Shown: positions 34,495 to 46,616 of the stretch, piece after piece | Layout: every line of letters begins with the position of its first letter | How positions within the stretch are numbered: the stretch's first letter is position 1 | NCBI GenBank assembly: GCA_026929865.2 | Contig: CM049405.1 | Coordinates: 22,376,001 to 22,440,000 of the forward strand | Length of the DNA stretch: 64,000 nt | Origin: Hyperoplus lanceolatus | Taxonomy: Eukaryota > Chordata > Actinopteri > Uranoscopiformes > Ammodytidae | Reading direction: 5' to 3' | Made by a program: the position numbers and the translations under genes | Notes under the pieces: generated by a model | What the model was told of the DNA's origin: nothing | Seen by the model: the letters and a program-made list of their open reading frames with translations, nothing else | Database searches by the model: none

Positions 34495-35400
34495 TTTTCT
34501 CAAATTGTGGTGGTGGGGGAAAGTGAGCCAAATGCTGTGGGGGAAAGTGAGCCACTATCTCACTTTCCCCCACCATTAGGCACGTTAAGTTTAGTCTTAA
34601 ACATATTTTAATGTAATATTACATGACATATGTTTTATTTTAAAGCCATCATGCCAAGGAAATACACCAGGAAGACGACCTGGGGCAACCACATGGAAAG
34701 AGCACCTTCTCATCTTTCCTTGTAACCTTCAGAGCTGGAATGTCGAGTAGGCCTAGTTGTAGAGTATGACAGGCTGATGTTATAATCCAGTTGGGTCTTC
34801 TCCTGTGTTCTGAGTCCCAGGCTGTTCTCGCTGGTTCTGATTTTCCTATGCTTTGACCCCCAGACACAAGCTGGCTCCAAGGGTCCTGTGTTCTGACCCC
34901 CAGACTGTGTTCTAATCTAACTCGTTCTATCTGTCATTTGAATCTTTTAAAACCTTTTGAATTATAATATGTTGTATTTGATTTTGTTCAGAGTTACTTT
35001 CAAATGTTTAGAAAATTTGCTTTGCTTAATTGACCAAACCCCATCATTATTTTACTAGTCTTTTACATTAGTTCTGGAATGTGTGGCTAGCTTTCAGGAT
35101 TCTAACTGTTACAATATGTGTTGTTACGGTAGTTTCAGAGTGGAAAAAGTGAGTTTACCCCTTTGATTTTTCTGGTCTGTCTCAGTTTACCCCACAGTAA
35201 AGTGAGCCACATGACAACTTTTTTTAAAACAATCATATTTTCACTGCCCTTTGTCTTGAAAAAATTCTGCTAATGCCCATTTCTAGGAAACATCCTGATT
35301 AATGGGAAATGTGTGAATTTGAGTGATAAATCATTTTAGCTCGCTTAGAGGGGAGCAAATGTAAAAAGTGGCTCAGATTACCACGTTCTCCCCTATAGTA
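34495..35400 (+). mobile_element. Pogo-like (Tc1/mariner) element relic
   Basis: At the left, 'gggggaaagtgagcca' occurs twice, and a related inverted form 'gtggctcagattaccacg' lies near 35370. At 34651 an ATG opens MPRKYTRKTTWGNHMERA, which resembles the N-terminal helix-turn-helix start of pogo/Tigger transposases. It stops soon afterwards and no catalytic domain follows. Read as an internally deleted, dead copy; edges are approximate. Confidence 0.55.
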
Positions 35401-36611
35401 TAATGTAGTGATCCTTCAGCATCAGAAAACAATAAAAAAAGAAGAATACTTTTCAGGACACAGAGGAAAGTGAAATGAAATGGATCTACATTCTCCATAC
35501 GTTTTGGAAGAAGTCAACTTTTGGTACCATCATATAAACACCATTATTATGTATTAAAGCCTAAGGCTGTGTCGCTCATTTGAAACTGTGATTCGTTGCT
35601 GTTTTGAGCTCAGTTTGGAAGGTTCCATTCACTATAATTTATAGGACCACTACTTAATCAGCAAAGGCAAAGTCAGTTGGAGCTTTGTTATGATTTTATG
35701 TTAGTTTTCAGCATGATTCCTTATTGGGTTAGCTTGGGCCATATTGTAATCACATTATCATTTGTATCAGAACTACATCAAAATTCATAACAGCTCAGTC
35801 CTGATAAACAACTTGAGAAGCAATACACTGTGGCAACTGGACTTGGCTGTCTTCATAATGGAATATTACATTCGACTGAGTATGACTAGAGGGGGTCATG
35901 TTACAATCTGTGGTAAATCAACAGTATTCACTCTCCTCTTTAGGAGCTGGTGCAGCAACTATCTGAGTTTGAATTTCAACATGATTCAAATATTATCGCA
36001 GACAGGAGAGAGCTTCTGCACATTACTTTAAGTTCCATTCTCTAGCAAGCTTAAAACCATTGTTACGCTTTCCCTCGAAATAACTTTTAATCCTGGCTTG
36101 GTCTCGGCGACTTTGGAGAATAATTAAAAGAGAGAGAACATCCTCGTTAACATGGCCACACATCACGTCCAGGACAAAAAGGTTAATTGCTTCAGACAGT
36201 TTTTTTTGGGGAGCCGACATTTGAGAGATGAATATTAATTCAGCTTTCCTTTCCTTACAGCCTCTGGCCTGTGACCTGTGACTTTTGCAGGCCATTAGTG
36301 ATGAGGGCGCTCAGTGAGGCTGAAGACATGTGAAAAAATAGTGTGGATGTAAATGTGAGAAAGAGAAGAGGGCGGCGGGAGCTATTGTTTGGTCTTGTCA
36401 TCCAAGATGTGGGGAAGTGATAATCCCGTGTCTTCACCTGTGTTATCACTGCGAGCATCAAACAAGACACAAAATCATCTAGAGAGCGGGGAAAAGGCCA
36501 TGGGCCTTGTAATAAAAAAAAGTTTGAGTGCAGTATTATTCATTCTCCTATTAGCTGCTAAATGTTTCACTTTCGAATATATTCAAAAAGCAAGCCACTA
36601 ACTTTGTTTAA

Positions 36612-37734
36612 AGCTCCCATATTATACACTTTTCGGTTCTATTATACACCATATTATATGGTTAGTGGTCCCTAATACGTTTTTCTTCAATTGTTTGCTG
36701 AAAAAAACTTTCAGATAATTTATTGTACTATGTTGATGTTCAGCTAATCTCACAATGGCCTATTTTTTAAAAAGAGCTGCAGCTCCCCTCGTAAATATAC
36801 AATCTTTGAGCTCCCCCCGCCCCCTGTTCGGAAACGAAGCCACATACGCCTCGCCCTCTGTCTGTTTGTAAACAATGATGACAGCCTGTTAGCACAGTTA
36901 GGTTTAGCCTACCCATGCCATGAGAAGAACCAAGTCTAGTGCTAGTAACGCACTTTGAACAGTTTGACATGACCTATCCTTGTCTACATGAAAGATTATA
37001 TTCATACAGATGCACTGACAGCCACACGCTAATGGAAACGGCATGTTCACAATAAAAATGCTGCAAAAGATGGTGACTACTGCGAAGCTAGCACGGGAGC
37101 TAGCTGCTAACAATACCACTAAAATCAGTGAAAAAATTATCTTCAAAGTCAACTTTCTTCAGTATACCTTCCAATCCTTTGTCCTGTTAAAAACAAGGTA
37201 TTTCCAGACTGATGTGGGGAATATAAATATGTTTTTATGAGCAAAAGCTGAATGCTTGTCCCAAAGCTAATAGCTATACACCAGTCAAAAATACCAATAA
37301 AAACATTTATTTCAGTTTCACTGTTTGAAAAAAAGCACAATTAGCTTCCTATCCTTTGTGTTATTAAAAACGAGGCTGCTGTGGCTGCATTCATCATGAT
37401 TTGCCGTACTACAGGCATCTTGTCGCTAAGCAACAAGCAAACAACATGGGGGGAAGGAATATTTTTCGAGAGGATCTCGGGACCGTGGACCAATAAGAAA
37501 TAGGGGGGTGGACTGCACAGTGGAAGCTTCTGGGTTTCCAGTTTTTGACTTCAGAAACAGGGAGAATTCTGACTGGAGTATATTGGGTGGAGACGTGGAG
37601 GGTTTCAGAAAAGGGGAGAGTGAGAAAAGGACAGAGCTTTCTTTTTTTGATACTTTGGCAGTCTGTAGGCACACCGTAGACCCATAATTATGTTCAAAAA
37701 CATCGGAGAAGTGCATTTGCACAATATGGGAGCT
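36612..37734. mobile_element. Non-autonomous DNA element with 'agctcccatatt' ends and TTAA duplication
   Basis: TTAA flanks it at 36608-36611 and 37735-37738. The terminal repeats are 'agctcccatattatacac' on the left and the complement of 'gcacaatatgggagct' on the right. TTAA suggests a piggyBac-like or Kolobok-like origin. It is 1.1 kb long with no recognisable transposase; the minus-strand open stretches at 37409-37722 have no known product. Confidence 0.85.
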
Positions 37735-39540
37735 TTAACCAAGGACAGAAAGTCTTTTATGGATGCTTAAAAAAAATCTGGAAAAGTACAGCGAAAGACT
37801 TACCTAGAAGCAAAAGTAAAGGACCATGGCAGGGTGGTGAAATGCAACATAAAAAAAAGGAAATGACAGTAATAAAATGTGACAATAAAACTAAAGTCTT
37901 GAAATCATTTAGCTCCTTCAGAGGATTCATAACGTTCTCGGCCTTGCATTCTCTACAGCAGCGTGAACAGGGCCATATCTCATGAACTGCGGGGCGACAG
38001 CCCAATTGCCACCCGGGAACCCCTCTCTCTCTCCCTCTGGATCGATGGGGCTTATTTATCGTGTTGAATACAGATCAGGAGTCCCCCAGTGGCTGTTTAT
38101 GCTTCTTGGGTGGCCTCTTTCAAACCCATTTACTATCAAATATAAAAAATAAACCTTGGGGATGATTTGTTGAGCCTTTGGGGCAGGTCGATGAGTGTGC
38201 CTCACAATTCCTCCTCCCTAACCCTCTCTCTCCGGGCATCGTCTCCCCACTGAGTGACAACAGCTAAGTTTAGTAACAAGCTCCAGAGGCCTGTGTGGGC
38301 CTTTGGCAGACAACACCGCTAGAGGCAACTCTGTCCCTGAGTGACAGCCTGCACTCACAGAGCCGCCTGGGGAGACAAACCTGCAGATAGCTTAGAGGGA
38401 CACTGTATATCACAGCTTCTTAGCTGCACCACAGCTGCTTTCAGAAATGTGATTGGAACACTGTTGAAAAGTGGAAACCGAAAACAATGAGCTAGAATGT
38501 TCCATAGAGCTGGAGGGAGTTGGTGACTGTCTTTTGGTTTAGTGAGCACTGTCACATTACACATCATCTCCATCTATTCCTAAATATAAGTGCAGCTATT
38601 TTGTTGGATTATACTTAGATACATTTTTTAGAGGAACTACTTCGGGTTATCACACTTTGGGTATTCAAAATCCTTGTTTGTAAGAGCAGAAATAAGAACA
38701 TATTACATACAGGCATTTGGAGTAGGGACTGTAGTATTGCTCCCCAGCCTCATCCCAGCATGCAGCAGCAAAGCCTTGAGGAGAGATTACAGCTGTGATT
38801 TAGTGGTGTGCTTTTACTCACACACGGCACATAACTCACACCATCAGGCTTATACTTTCTTGTAAGCACGGTGATTACTTTGTCATGATATATTGAAACA
38901 TTTTATGACACATATTCAACATTCCATTAGCTTCAAGGCAAAGAAACCAACGACTGAAATGAAACTTAAAAAGTTATAGAGGCCCAGTTCATATCAATAA
39001 AACTGGTATGAGAATATTGATCAGCTGTGTCTGTAATGAACATTTACTGTAACACAGTCAGCATGTAGTGATGATGTCAGCAACATGGCAGGACTGATGG
39101 GAATGCCATTCGTTTTACATGTTCATAATCAAAAGTTAAGGCATAACCAAAATGATGGCGATTAATTATTGGAAACATAAATGTCTGTGGCAAGTTTCGT
39201 TGCAAACCATTCAATAGTTGCAGAGTCATTTAACTGAAAACTACAAATGGCAGGGAACAACCTTGGGACCTTGAAGGTCTGCACAAAATGTCATTGTAAT
39301 CCATTCCATGGCTGTTGAGAAATTTCAGTCTGGACCAAAGTGGTGGACCGACATCGCCGTCCTTAAATGAAAAACACTTTACAATAGAGTTATGATTCTG
39401 AGTAGACTCTGAATTATGCTCCTCCGTAGATTAATTGATGTGAACATTTGACTTTGTGTTCGTGGGCCCAGCCAAAACTCGTCATTGCAGAAACAGCAGC
39501 TTAATGCACCACTGACACAATACGCTTTTAAGACAATTGA

Positions 39541-39645
39541 AGGTGGAGTCAGCAATTCTGGGGAATGCTTGTTTTCCAAAATCACTTTTTGTCAAACTCA
39601 GTGAATATCTCCTCACGATCTGCTACCTGTCCATATTGTTTGTGA
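39541..39645. repeat. Half copy of the TTAA MITE at 26395
   Basis: It begins 'aggtggagtcagcaattctg' and continues through 'caaaatcactttttgtcaa' and 'atctcctcacgatc'. These match one arm and the centre of the 26395-26552 element. The second arm is missing. Confidence 0.75.
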
Positions 39646-39673
39646 GCTGAAGAACAATTGAGGGGTTACTACA

Positions 39674-39756
39674 CAGCCTAGGCTCTGTAAACTGGCATGT
39701 TGCTAATCTTACATACCCTTTGTGTACATACATACCAGTTTACAGAGCCTAGGCTG
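39674..39756. repeat. Perfect 22-bp-stem inverted repeat
   Basis: The arms at 39674-39695 and 39735-39756 are exact reverse complements, containing 'agcctaggctctgtaaact'. A 39-base loop separates them. It could be the remains of a small MITE or a stable RNA hairpin. Confidence 0.85.
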
Positions 39757-40573
39757 AGACCAGATTAACAAAAGATTAACTAAAGGAAACTGATGATGAA
39801 AGGTTTCATGTCTCTAGTTCCACGCCAGATCCAAAGACACTGCAGGGCTCGTTCTCTCCAGGAATATATCACAGCGCTCCTGAAGTTATAAAAAGCCATT
39901 TCTTTGCTAATGAGGGGCCTTTGTTTTGTTGGATGTTGCTGGTAGGAGGCTGCAGGCACCAGGGTGAGCAGGTGGGGTCGCAGCGTCCTGTGAGACGCAA
40001 CGCTTCAAAAGAGGTTTTGCCTCAATCAAAACAAAGTGTGCCGGCTTTTTTTATCACTTTCGTTCTTAAAAGCAATTAAATAGCAAGAGATGAGACCAAG
40101 GGAAGAGAATCACAGCAGTAGAATGTCAGTGTTGCTTAAAGGACTGTTATTTTCCATTTGGTGATGGAATGTTTGTTGAGTTGCAGCAATGTCTACAAAC
40201 GATGTGAACAGAAACTTCTTGAATGACTTGATGATAAGATGAAACAACATAGATAATTAGACTTTACAAGGGTTTGCTCATTGTGACCCATCCACAGAGG
40301 GACAAGACAGGACAGAGCCACAAAGAAAGTCAATATTTGATTCACATTCGTCAGCTCCAAAAAATCACAACTGTTTGCTGATGTCATGGCTTCCCCACTA
40401 GCTCTTTATTGATACAAGCAAAGAGTCCTAAGTTCTTCATAACACTATTTTTGTGTTGTAGCCACATTGTTTGATAAAAGTATTGGCTGAATAAATGTGA
40501 TTTGACGACCTGCCTTGTGTATCATCATTTGAGATGAGTTTAAAATATCAGTCAACTATGAGTTAGTTCAGAT

Positions 40574-41022
40574 TAGGGCTGTCAAATTAACGCGTTAATT
40601 TCAATTAATTAATCACAGAAAAATGAACTCGATTGAAAAATTAACACAGATTAATCGCACTTCTATAGTGCCCTTTGACCCGGTGCAAAAGTGGTGCGCA
40701 GCTCGGTGCAGTAGCTTGCATCATGGCTTGCATACACAGCCCGCACGGGTGAAAGGGAGAAAAGTAAAGAGAGAAGCAGAGGAAAGGGCGGGGCCGAGGG
40801 CTCTATGGACGGTTTATGGGATGCTTTGGGCAAATAAGCATGAAGGTAGGAAGACATCTTACTTTATTCTCCGCAGTGTCTGTGCATTATTGATTTAGTG
40901 GGTACAACAATATAGGTTCAAAACAGTATCTCTCAATCTTCCTCCGTGTGTCTCAATTTTGTTTGCTAGCTGTCTCGTCTCCCGCGTAAACGGAGACCCT
41001 ATGTGTGTGTGTGTGTGTGTGT

Positions 41023-41055
<33 letters not shown>

Positions 41056-41158
41056 AATATTTTTGCCTATGAGTACGACGATGGTGAATGAATCGGCATA
41101 GGCATCTGTGGAAGTGCAGTGCTGTCTGTTGTGGAGACAGAAGTTACGAGAGACGGAG

Positions 41159-41206
<48 letters not shown>

Positions 41207-41337
41207 ACTGTAGCAGGCTTTACAGCTGTTTATAAACAGGTATAAAAGTGTCATAAAAGTGTGCGATTAATTTAGATTTATTAATCACAGAGCCTGTAAT
41301 TAATTAGATACATTTTTTTAATCGCTTGACAGCCCTA
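40574..41337. mobile_element. hAT MITE with 8-bp target duplication
   Basis: It is flanked by gttcagat at 40566-40573 and 41338-41345. The ends are 'tagggctgtcaaattaacgc' and the complement of 'cgcttgacagcccta'. The interior contains a (TG)n block at 41002-41054 and a (GA)n block at 41162-41201, which probably expanded after insertion. No transposase is present. Confidence 0.94.
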
Positions 41338-42094
41338 GTTCAGATACTTCATGGTTAGGGATGGAGTCTGTGTGTTGTTGTGGCTAACAGAGTTGCCAAC
41401 TGACGCTGCTGAAATCACCGTTAATACTTACATTGGACAAGTTAGAGTATTAAAACTGACAGGTGTAACCATCTTTGCCCAAGGGTGCTAATAAGATAAT
41501 TTATTAGATTAATGAGTCAGCAGCACGCACAATGCCAGGACCGTGAAAGTGAATGGAAATAGTTGTATTACTGTGCTTTTCCTTCTGTGACATTTCAAAA
41601 TGTCTTCTTTGGGACAGACAGACTGATTAAAATGAAACCCACATATGGAGCATTCTACGAATCATCTTCATCATTTAGCCCCTAATCTATAGTGCTTTAC
41701 TTATGTGCATCAAACCTTTACCTGCTGGTGAGTTTTTTTGTTTGTTGTTGAACCAATTGTCAGTGTATCCTATTCTTATATCAGCAATATGTCAACATAT
41801 CCTGAAGGTACAATGTTGCAGTGTATGTTTTCGTCAAACTCATGCAGCTATCTATTCGATTGCCTCTGATAGAGTTGTTATTATGTGAACAACAGTGGTC
41901 CTGAGCTTTTGAGCAGCATGTTAGATTCCTGTTGTGTGACACCCTGACAACCACACAAAGCTGAAAAACATGTAAATAACAACTACTGATTTGCCTCTTT
42001 ACTAAAAGCTTTTGGCTTTTGCAACAAACAGACATTCTGGAAAACAAACTCTTTACAGTCCATTTGGTCATGAGATTGGTTATGGTTTGTTATT

Positions 42095-42335
42095 AACACC
42101 AACACATCATCATTTCATCTGTGCCCATCTGCCAAAACTGGATTGGATAGTGAAGTATCATTCATTGCACCACAGAACAGAGTTCCACTGCTCCAAAGTC
42201 CAGTTACGGTGTAATTTCCACCACTCCAGCCGAAGTTTGGCTTTGCCCGTGATTATGTGACGTTTACGTTCAGCTGCTCGGACATGGAAACCCATTTCAC
42301 GAAGCTCCTGATGCACAGTTCATGTGCTGATCTCA
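42095..42335 (-). pseudogene. Tc1-like transposase relic, middle part
   Basis: The minus strand encodes ELREMGFHVRAAERKRH followed by KLRLEWWKLHRNWTLEQWNS and VLWCNE. These match the Tc1 family pattern LHEMGFHGRAA...RLEWCKARRHWTLEQW..VLWSDES just before the second catalytic Asp. Here the residue expected to be that Asp reads Asn (CNE for SDE), and a stop follows. The upstream part (ISTRTV in family members) is in another frame. There is no N-terminal helix-turn-helix, last catalytic Glu or terminal repeats. It is a dead fragment. Confidence 0.82.
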
Positions 42336-44020
42336 GTCACATGTCAGTTTGTACACGCTTGAGCTCTAGTTGGCCCCGCTCTGTGAATTTGCGTGGTTAC
42401 CTACTCCTTATGGCTGACCTGTTGTTGCTTCTAAGATCTTCCTCTCCACAAAAATAGCACTTACAGTTGACAGGGGCAGATCCAGGGCAGCCATTGTATT
42501 TCGTCTCATTAACGTAACAAGGAAAATTTGCTCCAGCAATGTCTAAACTTATGATCAAATACAATCCACAGTGGGCTGCTGTAGAGTTGATCTGATCCCT
42601 GGTCAGTTCAAACACTGACTGATGTGTGAGGATGAAGGAACAGTGTGCTAGAGGCTGTGAAGACAATACAACTTTTGTCTCGCTCCAAGTTCAGAAATAC
42701 TTTTGATTAATATGTTTGTGTGTGCATCGCTTTTATCTAGCTAATAAGGCTAGCTAAACTTATTTTTCTGGATAAAAAATAACAGCTTTAGATGCATCAT
42801 CACCTCCCTCGGGACTGGAGAAAGGCTGACTGATTTATAGCCCGGAGAACTAAGATGGAAAATAATCAGATTTAGTGATCAGGCCAACAGAGATGCATAT
42901 GCAGTAATGCCACTCAGTGTAAATAGAAGTGTCTTAGTTTGAATTTTATCCCGGTACAAGTTGCTTGATATTAAAGTGGAAATAAGGGCCTGAGACTTCC
43001 AGAATATGTACCTGGCATACTGCAAAAAATATGGGAATTATAGTTCTCACCTAAAAATTAAAAAGTGTAATGTACTGCAAAATGTCAGTGTCATATAATT
43101 TCAGAATTATAGTCAAAATACTTTGATTAGTCACAAGCATGACATGTGTCCATGACATGAAGTTTGGTCATAGTTACCATAAAGTTTGGGGGCTAGATGA
43201 GATATTGATTAACTAAACAATGGTCCCAATCAAAGCAGCAGAGGAAGAGATATTCAGACATCAATTGCCTAATATGGAATTATTGTTAGAAAAATTCTAA
43301 AGTTGAGACAAATGCGATGCTTCTCACCAGTGTATTTCTTTCCTAACCTCTTTGTTACGTCCTTTCCCAAAGGTCTATTTACTGTACACATAAAAAATGG
43401 CTCCATCCCCACACCAATTGTTTCGGTGCTGAAAAAGCACATAGATGTAAGACTGGTGTGAGCTGGAATGATGAACAGACAATAGCAGCAGACTCTTCCA
43501 TAAAATCACCTATTGTTGCCAAGCTGTTTTCTTTCCACAGTGGATTGATGAAGAGAAAAAACAGTATAGGGAGACAGTGTGTTCAGCCTACCCTTTGTTA
43601 CCGCGGCTCACCCAATAAATGAAGAATTGTTATGACACCTCCATTTAATCAGGGTAAAAAACCAACATCTGCTTGGGTCTGGAATCCTCTCCAGCATTAG
43701 TGAGATTGATGCAGGCATTCTGTGAGGTGTGGGGAATGGAGATGGTGCTGTTATGAGTACACTCCAGGCGGCATTCCTTTAATTTAATTCATTGAAAGAG
43801 TAATCTAATTTGCTGAAGTGTTATTCAGTGCAGAAGCACTTCCTGCAGGTCCTTGAGTCCAGTCCGGAGAACACTTTCCCTGACGTCTTGGATTTGTCTC
43901 GGCCTATAGCTTACTGCCGAGTAAGACCCAGAATGAATTGATGTTGGCTGTGTTGTTGCTAACAGTTTAATAACCTCACAAGGCCAGGGTTAAATTGTGG
44001 ACGACGGTCAAATAGATATT

Positions 44021-44590
44021 GGTAACACTTTACAATAAGGTACACAACATTGTAGTACCTACTACATAGATATGTGTTACCTACTACATAGGTTTTTTTT
44101 ATTGTGTTACCTACTACATAGGGTTTGTTTTGTGCTACCTAACACATAGGTTTTTTTTGGTGTGTTACCTACTACATAGTTTTTTTTGTGCCCTAACACA
44201 TAGGGTTTTTTTTTTGAGTGTTACCTACTACACAAGTTTTTTTTTGTGCTACCTAACACAAAAAAATCTATGTGTTAGGAAGCACACAAAAAACCTATGT
44301 GTTAGGTAGCACACAAAAAAAGCAATGTGTTCGGTAGCACAACAAAAAAAAACCTATGTGTTACGTAACACAAAAAAAACCTATGTGTTAGGTAGCACAA
44401 AAAAAACTTATGTAGTAGGTAACACAAAAAAAACCTATGTAGTAGGTAACACACCAAAAAAAACCCTATGTGTTAGGTAGCACAAAAAACCCCTATGTAG
44501 TAGGTAACACAAAAAAAACCTATGTAGTAGGTAACACATATCTATGTAGTAGGTACTACAATTGTGTGTACCTTATTGTAAAGTGTTACC
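44021..44590. mobile_element. Palindromic MITE of the 'ggtaacactttacaataagg' family
   Basis: The ends are exact inverted copies of ggtaacactttacaataagg. The interior is built from repeats of 'gtgttacctactacatagg' and 'gtgctacctaacacatagg' separated by T-runs. These switch to the reverse orientation with A-runs near 44260, so the whole element is one long imperfect palindrome. No matching 8-bp flanks are visible here, unlike the relative at 46617. Confidence 0.9.
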
Positions 44591-46494
44591 GCATTAAAGA
44601 TATTTACAATTAAACAATCAATACAATTAAGAACGACCTTGTCATGAAATCCTACTCAATACTGTCCATCTCAAAGTGGAAACTATCTTTTGCTGTGCGT
44701 TACTTATGTGATTTAACCTTGTGCTTGGCCAGTTAAGCTTATTCACCCTCAACACTGAGACAATGGCTGTGAGCTGGTATAAAATGACAGTGAGTGTGGG
44801 ACTGTCACATCTTCATTTAAGTTCCATACATGTTCGTCTAATTGTTCCTGCTTGCACCTTTACATTTACTTTCTATGCAATCATGCCAAATCTAAAATGT
44901 GCCTTCTGTTCAGTCTGAAAACACCCTGACAGCTCAGCCTCTCTGACTGATCTCACAACTCACCGTGAACTCCACGTTCTCTGTCTTACTTCTCTTCCCA
45001 ATTTTGTCTGTAAAGCCTCTGGATAAGTGAGGATTATGTTTTGTTCATTCTTTCCATCGAGCACATAGTCTTCCCTGCCTTTGTTCCATATTCTAAGGAG
45101 GAAAACTTGTGGACTTTAACATGGTGGGAGTCAATGGTTCCTTTCCAAGAGTAAATGCTGTTTTATTTTTCCATAACCGCAGTTGTTCCCTGACCTTAAC
45201 AAAGCAATATTTTTAAAATCCAAAACATCACATTTCCACAACCCAAACCAAGTCATTTTTGTGTTGAATCCTTATCAAACATTTAATCATATTGGTATGC
45301 TGAGCTCAGTAAACGCTTGTGTTGGACTACGGGTCCGATACAAATGAGAAATGACTTGCATGTTCAGTTGTTGTTTAATCAATCAACATCATCATTTATA
45401 TATCTAACTTTATGTAGCTTGAGACACTTCTTTAGACTTAACGATCCTGCCTTCAGTCAACACAGGCTGCTGTATTCTGTTCTTCTTATCTTTGTTCACC
45501 GAAAAACAAACAAACATGTTGTGTTCAGTTGATCTCGAAATAGAATTAGATTGAACTGAAGGGACGCAAGGAACTTAAGTGTCAGAGGAAGTTATAATGC
45601 TTTTGATAGCAGCTTATGGATAATAACCTTGGTAATCATAATACCCTTAACAGATACATCCACACACCATGAGAGCATTGTTAACATTTCCAGCTTGTGT
45701 TGACAGCTGTTCTGATCTGCATCAGAATGAGACAACAGCTCTGCTCGTGAACATCTCTGCATATTCAATAGCGCCCTTTTTCTTTTCATGTTTCCACGAT
45801 AACAAACGTAAATCTCCAGAGCAGGATTATCTATCAATCGGCTCCCATGATGTCACCGTGAGAAAATCTCTTAATAGATGATTAGAACACTTCCATTATG
45901 TATAGTATTCCTCTGTGACGGGCCCAAGTCATTCAAGTGCTTTTAATGACTGAGGATCTTCTGCTCGCCTTCTAAATTAATTCGTTCGCACGGATTTCCG
46001 CCCGGCATTACTAACAGTCACTTCATTCTCCATTTGCTCTGGGGTAGAGGAATCACTCTATTTGTGCCTGTCAGACACATAAATGACTTTAGATTTCCGC
46101 CCCAGTCTGAGAGGCTTTCGGGGATAAGGTGTAATAAATTCAATGCAGTTGTTTCGAGCGAGAGGAGGAAAACCTTAATGGACCTTTTGTCAAAAGCTAT
46201 TTGTAATCACTCTGCATGGTTTAATTGAACCTCAAGGTATCCGGTGGCTTTTTTTTCGTGAAGGGAAACACACAATATATGCCAGGAAATGTTGAGATTC
46301 ATCAGATTTTGAACTATTCCAAATCAATGAAGTTTTTTAGTTGTTGATGGATGTCCTATCTGAGTGGGTCTGCAAACCAAAAACTCATTATTTGCCCGTG
46401 CAACTGATACACGCCAAAGCTCCAATCAACAGAGAGCTCCCTTAAACTTTATGTTGGTGCAAGTCATCCACAGTTCTTCTTTCTACTCTCGTCT
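44591..46494 (+). other. gpr39: gpr39 intron between two palindromic elements
   Basis: The sequence is mostly unique with no exon. The part at 45900-46250 is compositionally mixed, rich in homeobox-like TAAT words, and free of repeats I recognise. It is a candidate conserved regulatory block, but conservation cannot be judged from one sequence. Confidence 0.35.
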
Positions 46495-46540
46495 ATATCC
46501 CTTCAACCCACACGCACTGTCGTGTGGGTTGAAGGGATAT
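46495..46540. repeat. Perfect 20-bp-stem hairpin with 6-base loop
   Basis: The left arm atatcccttcaacccacacg (46495-46514) is exactly complementary to 46521-46540, with loop 'cactgt'. There are no mismatches. It lies 76 bp upstream of the giant palindromic element. Confidence 0.93.
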
Positions 46541-46616
46541 TTGTACTCGCTGTCGCAGGCTTTGATAATGTTTGCCTTCATCACAGGTCGCTTATTATCC
46601 CTGGGAGAGACTTTCT

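Larger units (their letters stand above)
28171..36607 (+). other. gpr39: gpr39 intron, proximal part
   Basis: No exon is found on either strand. The GPR39 second exon, which should contain a TM6 CWMPNQ-like stretch, is absent. The part holds microsatellites, a SINE fragment, a Harbinger MITE, hAT and pogo-like relics, and AT-rich unique DNA, all listed separately. A segment at about 34040-34330 ('ttttccactggcat') resembles a decayed fish MITE. Confidence 0.6.
37739..44020 (+). other. gpr39: gpr39 intron, middle part
   Basis: No exon is seen. It holds the half MITE at 39541, a hairpin at 39674, a hAT MITE at 40574 and a Tc1 relic near 42100. A 39100-39370 segment ('ggtggaccgacatcgccgtc') resembles a fish interspersed repeat. 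Stretches at about 37900-38370, 39800-40090 and 43370-43950 look unique and compositionally mixed, and could hold conserved noncoding elements. Confidence 0.5.

Noticed and set aside
42397-42666. Minus-strand frame with several Cys residues (possible Ly6 or zinc-finger piece, perhaps lypd1)
   Set aside because: The Cys spacing does not match a Ly6 domain or a common zinc finger, and no splice structure is seen.
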